This document shows positions 55,485 to 64,000 of a stretch of DNA of 64,000 bases, piece by piece. Position 1 is the first letter of the stretch. Every line of letters begins with the position of its first letter. Position numbers and translations under genes: made by a program. The notes below the pieces were generated by a model. The model worked only from the letters and a program-made list of their open reading frames with translations, ran no database searches and had not been told where the DNA came from. The stretch is from contig CM077666.1 of assembly GCA_039707655.1 (NCBI GenBank), forward strand, positions 301,842,166-301,906,165, in the 5' to 3' direction. Source of the DNA: Elymus sibiricus. Its lineage: Eukaryota > Streptophyta > Magnoliopsida > Poales > Poaceae.

Positions 55485-58400
55485 TGTGGCGCCCTGCCTG
55501 ATTACCACTGTAGCCAGATGGTTGCCGCACACACTAGCCCAGGAAATCACTCGGGCATGCGCTTTTACAACAAGTATCATGAACACAGGCATTTCTATTA
55601 ATGGATCTATAAGTCTTACATGATATTTTATAAAGGTGATGGCATCAAAAAAGCTCTATCTAAGGCAGCATGGTCTTGGTGCGGCTCCAATCCTCAGGGA
55701 TCTGACTGGGTTACTCTTCTAGCTCGCAAACGCTCCGGCTCCTCGACGGATCCTTAGCTGAACCTGGCCACATTGAAGGCCGCTGAGTACTTTTGAATGT
55801 ACTCGCAAGCAAACCAAACCAACATATACACCAAGCAAAGCAATCCAAGGCATTCAAGCATGCATTTGTTATTAGAGCAACATTATCTATTAAGGCATAG
55901 CATATCTATCTAGCAATATAACTACTAAAATGAAGAAAATAAGGTAAGGCATAACGGTAAATACAATTGATCAAGTTCATCCACATGATCCCTCCGGATC
56001 CAAGTCCTTGCGGTCATCCGACCATCTCCTTCATAGCCATTCTATGGCTAACATTTCAACTTCCTGACATCATCCGATGTCCAGGCATCTATGCTGTATA
56101 TCTGACAAGGCTTACCTTATCTGGTTCGTTCTTAGCAATCATTCGGTTAACTCCTCCAGACTCGACAGACCAAATAGTGTGACCTGGTACGAACTGTGTC
56201 CAATACCGTGGACGCGGCTATTCAAATAGATTCTTACACTCTGCAGAGGTTGCGCACTTTACCCACACTATTGAGCTCCTGGCCTCGTACTTCAGTACCT
56301 GTTCCCATTCGGATGGACCGGTGCTGCTCCAACAAAACTTGTCTATTGCCTGGCACTCTTACGGCCCCACCGATAATCATACCCCTTCCGGGTCAAGTCC
56401 TGGGTGGCCCCTGTGTCACTCCTGACACCTGCCACCGTCGTGGCCAAACAAAACTGTCCCAAACGGGGACGCCGGCTAAACAACTTGGGCACACAAGGTT
56501 ATCGCCGCCCACCGGGCTAGGGTAGCACGCACGCATAACCTTCCCTCTTTGGTGATACCGATAAGAGGCAAGACAAGAAACCAAGTCAAGGCCTTCCCAT
56601 AAAGGCAAAAGTGGCTGCACTGATGAGCTCGGTTCAGTGGCACTATGACTCGATCCAGCCGACGGAGGAGGTTGTCATTATTAAGTCACATTCTTTATCT
56701 TACAATATCAGTAACAATGCATGATGTAACAACTATGGAAATATAACAACTTATCTCCATTTAATATCACAATGAGTCATTAGTGAAACAATGTTTAAAT
56801 GACAAGTTTATCACTTTACAAGTTCTAGCTGTAAGTTACGATCATCCGAACCCTTGTATGAAACCGGCAAATAAATCAGTAGCCACTAGAACGGTCTTCA
56901 CAACTCACATTTGGGACATTACTGAGATAACTCAACCACTGCTCAGGACGGCTGAAAAGCAGCTCAGAGCATGAGATGGTGCTGATAAAAAGAAAGTAGC
57001 AGTTCCCTAAGACGGCCGGAAAGCAGCTCAGAGCATGGGGTCACTGCTACAAAAAGAAATTCAACAGCTGCCCGAGACGGCCCAAAAGCATCTCAGAACA
57101 CGGGACATTTGTTGAAAAGAGAAATATAACATTGGCATCCACCCTGGACGGCCGAAAGCAGCTCAGAACACAGGCGTGGTGCCGTCACCAAAGAAAGGCA
57201 AGCAAGGGTTCATCCGAATCACATACAGCTTACTACTATGCACACGAGCATAAGCATATTCATTAATTAAACATACAAAAATAACACAGAAGCAATGCCT
57301 TAGGGCATATATCAGATGGTCGGCTTGCCTGGGAGTGAAGGAATACTCCGGGAAAAGTGCGATCACCTCGCGGAATAATTTGCCGGGAAAGATTCTCTCT
57401 CGAAGGGCTGAATATAGGGTAGGGGCAGTATGGTCATTTTTAGAATGTGTCAACATCATGAAAATTATACCATCGGAATGGGCTTGACGAATAGAGAATG
57501 CGGGCTTTGGAATCACCTGATTCGGAGTTACGGTTGAAGAGTTGTGGCCGTTCGTTCGTTAGGTAGAAAACAAGCAAAAACCTGTTCATTTATGCTCCTA
57601 ACGGATGAACGCCCGCAATTTAACCACTTCGGCGCTGGGCTGAAAATGGAAGGCGTATTTCTGAAAATACGCTTTCAGGGTAGGGAAAGCGTATTCTTTC
57701 CTGAAGCTGGGCCGGACTACGCTTTTGAAAACCGAAGGCGTATTTCAAAGGATTACGCTTCCACTTATCCTCGCGGGCCCGGCTGTTGGGTCGCTTACAA
57801 GCGGGGCCTGCCTGCAGGTTCTTCACCTTCCTCTAGCGTGCGCACCTGACCGAGGTAGGAGGAGAGTCCGGCGATGATAGCCGGTGACTCCGGCCACCGT
57901 TCGAGACGCTCAGGCAACCGGCGTGCTCGGGAGGCCAAGCCGCATCTATTCCCAGTGTATACAGACCTCGTGGGAGCCGGGCTCAAGCGCTCCTTCGGCC
58001 ATGGTGGCGACTGGTGATGGGTGAAGATGAGCAGGGCGTCCTGGCCGCAAATAGAAAGAGGAGGGGTTGGGAGAAGCTCCGCAGTGGTCGGGGCGGTCCT
58101 CTGGTGGGTAGAATGGACGCGGGGGAGCAGCGGTTGGCTCGAATTTGAGCTGAAGCCGGCGGTGGTCATGGTGGCTGTGGGTGGGGAAGAAGGGCTCCGG
58201 GGCTTGCTCTTCGGGCTGGGGAATAGTTAGGGGATAGGAGAGGTGGCTGGGGGTGTGGTGGATGCTCGGGGAAGGCTCGGGCCGAGGCTATTTATAGCCG
58301 GCCTCCGCGAGCGGATAGGCGTGGCTACGGCGATGAGCTGGCCGGAGCGCCAGTGGCCGAACTCGAGGCGGTGCCGGCTAGCTAGTGTCGTGGTGCGGCC

Positions 58401-59971
58401 GACCTAACGAGAAGCAGGAGGATGCGACGGCTCGGGAGGAAGAGGCCAGGGGAAGGGGACGACGGCCGTGACACGCACGCGTACGGCGGCGCTTGTCGTC
58501 ATCCGGTGAGGGCGCAGACGGAGGGGGAACCTACGGGAGAAGGGGCACGTGGATGGTGGCGACGATGTCGGCACCAGAGGACAAGCTAGGGCTGCCCGAG
58601 CCAGCCTGCCCGACGCGGTGGACGCGCAGAGCGCTGTGCCCGCCTGCGATTCACGCGGTCACCACGTGTTCTGCGTGATCTGGCCCGCGTCTACCTGTCA
58701 TACCTTGTCAAACAAGCTCCTCACTGCTCAAATGGATGAACGAAGTGGCTGGAATGAGCTGGGTGGCTCTGAGGTGAGAAAATTTTGCCAAAACAGATTC
58801 TGACAAGAAACTTGGCCGAATTTTTGTGGAGAAAATGGCTAGATGGTTTGAATGGATTTTTGGCATGCAAGAATGATCCATGAAGTTGCACATCCTGGAA
58901 AAATTTCAGGTCAATTGGATCACTCTAGCTGGTACTTCCTTCACAAATGGGCAATCTGGACAGAAACTAGAAATGGAAGCTGTGCTCAAATGGCTAAATG
59001 GAATTGGCTGAAATTTGGGGTAGAGAGATGATTTGGAAGTATAAAGGCACTGGTAAAATTTCATACCATTTTGACATACCGAAGTGGTACTTCCTTCATA
59101 GTGCTTCTCTCTGGACAGAAACTTGAGAAAATTGCTGGGGAATGTTAGATGAATGGTTTGAGATGATTTTTGGTTTATATGAGTGATTTATCAAGGTTAA
59201 CCACCCTACAAAATTTCAGCTCAAATGGATCCAGGGTTCAAGCACTTCCTTTGCAAATTGCCCAACTAGACAGAATTTGCAAATGGATGCTTTACTCAAA
59301 ATTTGAACTATGGAACTTGTGTTCTTGATGGAAATGGTGAAGATATGGATAGGAGAAGCTCCACAAATTATTTGGGATTTTTCCTGGCCACCAAAATGGT
59401 AGTCCCTTTGGAAAGTGCCCAAAATGCAATATTGGCTTTAAATAGGAAAATGCAATTTCCCTTATTTAATTATGGCCAATATTTTTATGGGAGCTCAATA
59501 TGATCACAAAGAATATCTCCACAAGTTTTCATGAACTTTGGAGATGGATAGATATTTTCCTGGATTTAATTCCTTCAACTGGCAGAAAAATGAATTAATT
59601 TTAAATGAAAAATATTGCAAATGACTTGGCAATATTTTTGCATATCCAGTGTTTACAGAGATAGGATGATCACTGGAAAAAGTTTGGGGGACAACAGATC
59701 AAAGGAAATTGGGGTTCCTTTGTAACTGCAGGAATTTGGGTTTCCCTTCCGGTAACTTGGAAGGTAGGGTTTCGGCGGCAAAATCCTGAGAATATTTCTT
59801 GGGTGGCAAGGTTGTACTGGAGAGAATCTCTGGTTGGATAGGAAAGGCAAGGCTAAATGACCATCTTCACCTACCCAAGAGCGAGAGAAAATCCAATAAC
59901 ACCGGTAAAAAAGACGGGAGTCAAATCCCGCGAAGAAGGAAATCGGAGTCCAATAAAACCAGGCTGTCACA
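55485..59971 (-). repeat. 3' LTR of the LARD-like element (4487 bp)
   Basis: On the minus strand it starts TGTGACAGCC and ends CAGGGCGCCACA. It aligns with the solo LTR at 38216-42397 and with the part of the 5' LTR seen from 62902. It has no credible gene. It carries a four-copy tandem repeat (56941-57180) and a GC-rich part (57770-58680). Confidence 0.9.
56941..57180. repeat. Four-copy tandem repeat in LARD-like LTR, ~64-71 bp unit
   Basis: GACGGCCGAAAAGCAGCTCAG with a variable AG-rich spacer repeats near 56946, 57011, 57076 and 57146. The solo LTR at 38216 lacks it at the equivalent place (around 39600), so it arose or was lost after the copies split. Confidence 0.8.
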
Positions 59972-59990
59972 AACCTACCCCCCTTAAGAA
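59972..59990 (-). other. Polypurine tract of the LARD-like element
   Basis: On the minus strand TTCTTAAGGGGGTAGG abuts the 3' LTR (TGTGACAGCC). It lies downstream of a palindrome-like AATCTCGAGGATGAGATT. Confidence 0.7.
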
Positions 59991-61176
59991 AATCTCATCC
60001 TCGAGATTTCTGGGCTTACCTCCCAGCGAGGGGGACATACCTGTGTGCGACCCATCAGCTGTCTTACCTCTGTTGGTTTACTGGCCTTTTTAACTGCCTC
60101 TTTTAATGGCTCAGGTGTTGTTTTTCCACATAGCTATATTGAATCCTTATCATTCCTTACAGGTGTACCTTTTATCCTCGTAGCGGTGTTGCTGGGTGGG
60201 GTAGCGGCTAATACCAACAAATAGCTCGGTTTCCGAGGCCTGACGCTAGCTGCTCAGGTGTTGCTGCAATACTCCGTACCCTGACTACCAGGGCGAGGCA
60301 TCCTTCCAGGGCTCACGTCTTCTTATGGCCTCGAGTGACTAGAGGTGGCTTCCTTTCTGCCCTATGCATTCTGACTTTGTCCTTAGGTGACCCACAATCC
60401 AAGGGACAGACGATCGAACTATTACCGCCGTATCCCCCAACTGAAATGTCAGGCATGATCACAAAGTAATCATAGACAGTAATCTCCTACTCCAATGACA
60501 CTGTGGCATCTACGAACCGTCGATGCCGACGTGTATGTGCTTTTAGCTATTCTATCTGAATGTCTTATTTCCAAGCGAATTCAGACTGTCAAACTTTGTT
60601 AATTACTGAGGTGCTCTGCCATATATAGCCTATGTAGTCCTTGTTATAACCACTGAGCTAAGCATAGTATGGTTATCATTCGGTGCATCTTCCCGAGCAT
60701 AGCCTCTTGTCTTGGTTGATGGCCCATATTCATGATGAGTACAACATGCTTGCTGCATTGTTGTGGCCGTATATGCAAGAGTCTGACAAGGATTGGCAAT
60801 ATTACCTTGTCTGTGAAGCTTTACTTTTATTGACCGTCACGGAGGTTGTGTATCCAAAACTTCTTTGTTCTTGAGGGTTCCTTTTTGTGGACCCATCATG
60901 ACCGGCCAACACGGCTCCTGGACCGTATCATAACTTACTCTTGCATATCTCGTAGGGATTGCTGCGTTCATATCCTTCTTTGAAGTATGGGGCCAATGTT
61001 TCTCCAAACACAGTCATTCCCGTGTACGAGTGGCTCGCATGAATTGATCCACTAGACTGCATGCTCACAACATATGCAGGGGTAGGATAAATCCTCTCAT
61101 AACCACTGAGTTCTGAAGTAGACGTGTGTCTGGACTAGTCCGTGCTTCTGACAAGATTGTTGTGGGCACGATGACG

Positions 61177-61466
61177 TGTTGAGGAAGGCTGAATACCATA
61201 CGCTCGAAGCTTCTGCCAGGGTAGTGTGCCGAAGAAGGCTGGGTATCCTACCCTAGAAGCTTTCCTTCATATGGCTTACTGCGGAAGGTCAGGTGCCTTA
61301 TGCTAGAAGCTTTATGCTGTAGCAGGCTGAGGAAGATGGAAGTGCCATACCCCAGAAGATTTCTTCCCCTAGTGGCATAACGAGGAAGATTGGGGAGTCT
61401 TGCGTCATAAGCTCTTCTTGATAGCTTGCGGAGGAAGGGCTAGGTCTTATACCCAAAGCCTTTCAC
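61177..61466. repeat. Six-copy tandem repeat in LARD internal domain, ~48-bp unit
   Basis: GAGGAAGGCT...TACCCTAGAAGCTTT units recur about six times with 20-30% divergence. Each contains a GAAGCTTT-like segment. There is no coding frame through the units. Confidence 0.72.
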
Positions 61467-62884
61467 TATAATATGTGATCGAATCTTTGGCCGATTCTGG
61501 CTTCCTTCCGAAGTATCCGGAATTTACCCATAGCGGAACGAGAACTTGGTATATGCCATATCTCGACTAAAGATATTTCGTTGGTCATGCACATCGCTTG
61601 TCCTTCTGCTGGTTTGATCGTTGCTGCTGTCAAGATTGCGCAACTGATGCAGGTCTTCATGTTGATAATTAATCCGGGATATCTGATGTTGCCGGTAGTA
61701 AGCAGTTGGCGGATAATTCCATTCAGTTTGGTTGAGCTTCCAGGCATCTGGAATTCTCATTGATTCCGGATAGCCGTGGACTTATCCATATTCCTCACAG
61801 GCCTTGTTCCCTTTGCCCAGAATTTTTTTTATATGCATCGGTAAATTCCCAGAATATGCTTTGCAGTTTGTGTCAACATACCAGAGTTTTGCTGTTGCTC
61901 TCGGCACATTTACATTCTTGAAATATGTCTTTGGTGGGTAATAAATGGTTCTTGAGTCCACTGGGAAAAGACTCAACATTCACCCTACTGGTTGATATAA
62001 TCCTTGTGTCGAGGACGGAATCATTTGTTCCTTCTGGTGTCCATTGCTGACAACTCATCTGGCTGCTTCTTAAATGTGATCTGTTCTGAGGCAAACTCCC
62101 TCGGGTATATTCTGGCCTTGTCGGTTGCACGCCGAGTCTGCTTCTGACCCATTCTTTATTCTTGACAGATCCGGTGATAACGCTCTGAATATCGGGCAGT
62201 TGGCTTGGCTTGACTCTTACTGAATTCAGATTATTGGGTATTATCCAAGTTGTGTGTTGGTCTTCTTTGGCAGTTCTTGCAGATGGATCTAGTTGGAGCG
62301 AGAGAACGGAATCGAGAAAAGAAGCAAGAATCGCGAAAAACCAAAAATCAAATAAAGCACAAATTTTGTGGACTTTATACATGTGGCCAAAGATTCACTA
62401 GTATACCTAGTATAGCGCACTCGATGTACCTCTAAGGATTTAGAAGCAAAACCACACAACGCTCCTGGTAGCGATTTGTGTCAAGCTCCTACTACTTCCT
62501 TAGGGAACATCAAACTCGATGCATGACCATAGCCAAAGTGGCTTAGTCAACGATCCTAGGGTTGTCGGGGAAAGATGGAATTTATAGGCGTTTCCCAAAG
62601 GAAACTGGGTTTAAGGAGATAAATGCCATGGTTAACAAGCAGGGTAAGGATATCTGGTTTACCTAGGGGTTGAGGGCTCACGGGTCATTGCCTGGTGCGG
62701 ACATTTCCCACCGGAGGCAAAGGCCACGAGAGTTGGGGGTCTAATGGAGCCAAAAACCTATGGGATTACCATATGTTCAATAGTAGCCATGCCGGTTTGG
62801 AAAAGATGGATGAAATCCATCTGGGCTTCCTACTGAGCAAGAGGCAATGAAATCTGGCTAGGGTAACCTACAGTCAGCCTGACT

Positions 62885-62896
62885 GCTCTGATACCA
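62885..62896 (-). other. Primer-binding site of LARD-like element, tRNA-Met type
   Basis: GCTCTGATACCA on the plus strand is TGGTATCAGAGC on the element strand. It lies 5 bases inside the 5' LTR border at 62902, and is the same primer type as in the chromovirus. Confidence 0.88.
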
Positions 62897-62901
62897 TCCG
62901 T

Positions 62902-63830
62902 TGTGGCACCCCGCCTGATTACCACTGTAGCCAGACGGTCGCCGCACACACCAGCCCAGGAAATCACTCTGGCATGCGCTATTACAACAAGTATCATGAA
63001 CACAGGCATTTCTATTAATGGATCTATAAGTCTTACATGATATTTTACAAAGGTGATGGCATCGGAAAAGCTCTATCTAAGGCAGCATGGTCTTGGTGCG
63101 GCTCCAATCCACAGGGATCTGACTAGGTTACTCTTCTAGCTCGCAAACGCTCCGGCTCCTCGACGGATCCTTAGCTGAACCTGGCCACATTGAAGGCCGC
63201 TGAGTACTTTTGAATGTACTCGGAAGCAAACCAAACCAACATATACACCAAGCAAAGCAATCCATGGCATTCAAGCATGCATTTGTTATTAGAGAAACAT
63301 TATCTATTAAGGCATAGCATATCTATCTAGCAATATAACTACTAAAATAAAGACAATAAGGTAAGGCATAACAGTAAATGCAATTGATCAAGTTCATCCA
63401 CATGATCCCTCCGGATCCAAGTCCTTGCAGTTATCCGACCATCTCCTTCATAGCCATTCTATGGCTAACATTTCAACTTCCTGACATCATCCGATGTCCA
63501 GGCATCTGTGCTGTATATCTGACAAGGCTTACCTTATCTGGTTCGTTCTTAGCAATCATTCGGTTAACTCCTCCAGACTCGACACAGACCAAATAGTGTG
63601 ACCTCGTACGAACTGTGTCCAATACCGTGGACGCGGCTATTCGAATAGATTCTTACACTCTGCAGAGGTTGCGCACTTTACCCACACTATGGATCTCCTG
63701 GCCTCGTACTTTAGTACATGTTCCCATTCGGGTGGACCGGTGCTGCTCCAACAAAACTTGTCTATTGCCTGGCACTCTTACGGCCCCATCGACAATCATA
63801 CCCCTTCCGGGTCAAGTCCTGGGTGGCCCC
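62902..63830 (-). repeat. 5' LTR of LARD-like element, partial
   Basis: It matches 55485-56410 closely (same GGCGCC/GGCACC start, same CTATTCGAATAG block at 63637). The match stops abruptly after GGTGGCCCCTGTG, where another element begins. Confidence 0.88.
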
Positions 63831-64000
63831 TGTGTAGGAACGAAGTATGTCTACCAGAGGGTGGGGGGTGAATGGGAGTTTTCAATTTTCTTCGGAAATA
63901 TCAAAACTCTCGGAACCCAGCAGCGGAATGAATGAAAACAGTATACAGTGAGCGAATACAAACTACCGAATGGAAACTAACAGCATGCATCGAGGTAAAT
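63831..64000. mobile_element. Start of another element inserted in LARD 5' LTR
   Basis: The LARD match ends and new DNA begins TGTAGGAACGAAGTATG, then CCAGAGGGTGGGGGGTGAAT. A CAGAGGGGGGTGAAT-type start is common at one end of some grass LTR retrotransposons. Its body is outside the window, so class and orientation are open. The exact border is 63831-63835. Confidence 0.5.

Larger units (their letters stand above)
59972..62901 (-). other. Internal domain of LARD-like element, non-coding
   Basis: The longest frame (61873-62382, minus) has no recognisable domain. Next to the 3' LTR, the minus strand reads AATCTCGAGGATGAGATT and then TTCTTAAGGGGGTAGG, a dyad followed by the polypurine tract. A tandem repeat lies at 61177-61466. 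The rest is unremarkable. In LARDs the conserved inner domain is thought to act as structured RNA rather than as protein coding. Confidence 0.7.
55480..64000 (-). mobile_element. LARD-like non-autonomous LTR retrotransposon, minus strand, runs off window
   Basis: The 3' LTR is 55485-59971 and the internal region 59972-62901 (2.9 kb). The 5' LTR starts at 62902 and is broken at 63831. The left duplication is GCTAG. LTRs of about 4.5 kb with a ~3-kb non-coding inside fit the large retrotransposon derivatives (LARDs) described in barley and relatives. It has a tRNA-Met primer site and a polypurine tract. I see no gag or pol, so it needs a helper, plausibly a chromovirus. It is not matched to a named family such as Sukkula. 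Confidence 0.85.

Noticed and set aside
54865..55592. Long minus-strand ORFs of 221, 113 and 110 codons
   Set aside because: They are read through the subterminal tandem repeats of the CACTA-like element and show the repeat period.
61873..62382. 169-codon minus-strand ORF in the LARD internal domain
   Set aside because: No recognisable gag, pol or other domain and no support for the start. Kept only as a remark in the internal-domain entry.

Overview
This is plant nuclear DNA, very probably from a Triticeae grass (wheat, barley or a relative). It is an intergenic nest of transposable elements, and I see no ordinary host gene. The clues are LTRs beginning TGATACGTCTCCAACG (Sabrina/WHAM-like), a CACTA transposon with TTTGCCGTCTGC subterminal palindromes, a chromovirus with LTRs of about 4.1 kb, a LARD-like element, and GT-AG introns inside element genes. 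Family names are from memory; lineage calls rest on visible motifs.

Left half (1-45 kb). The base layer looks like a Tat/Retand-type gypsy element lying on the minus strand. It shows an LTR (581-1076, linkage inferred), a plus-strand spliced antisense ORF (aORF A, about 1306-43895) and a minus-strand integrase end (44594-45035). Three elements sit in aORF A, each with a perfect 5-bp duplication: a chromovirus-type solo LTR (1897-12660), a Sabrina/WHAM-like element (13507-20940) and a Sabrina/WHAM-like solo LTR (22200-43659). The first solo LTR holds a CACTA transposon (3768-12025) with a decayed TNPD gene and an intact-looking 8-exon TNPA gene. The second holds a chromovirus (23710-43559) with ORF0, gag and pol. 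Each chromovirus LTR is itself interrupted, by a Sabrina/WHAM-like solo LTR (26117-27678) and a LARD-like solo LTR (38216-42397).

Right half (45-64 kb). A second aORF (aORF B, N-terminal half, from 46103) follows a TATA-bearing region. It is interrupted by a short solo LTR (47344-53922), which contains another Sabrina/WHAM-like element (47944-53870). Next come the end of a second CACTA-like element (from 54274), a LARD-like element inserted in it on the minus strand (55485 to beyond the window) and the start of one more element (63831).

How the parts fit. The autonomous machinery is the chromovirus pol (five premature stops in all) and the CACTA TNPA. The Sabrina/WHAM-like and LARD-like elements carry only LTRs, primer sites and little or no replication coding capacity, so they depend on enzymes supplied in trans. 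The most interesting signals are a ~216-bp inverted repeat in the CACTA leader, a possible dsRNA-binding-like ORF0 in the chromovirus, a palindromic block shared by chromovirus and LARD LTRs, hairpins beside extra polypurine-tract copies in the non-autonomous elements, and the spliced antisense ORF.
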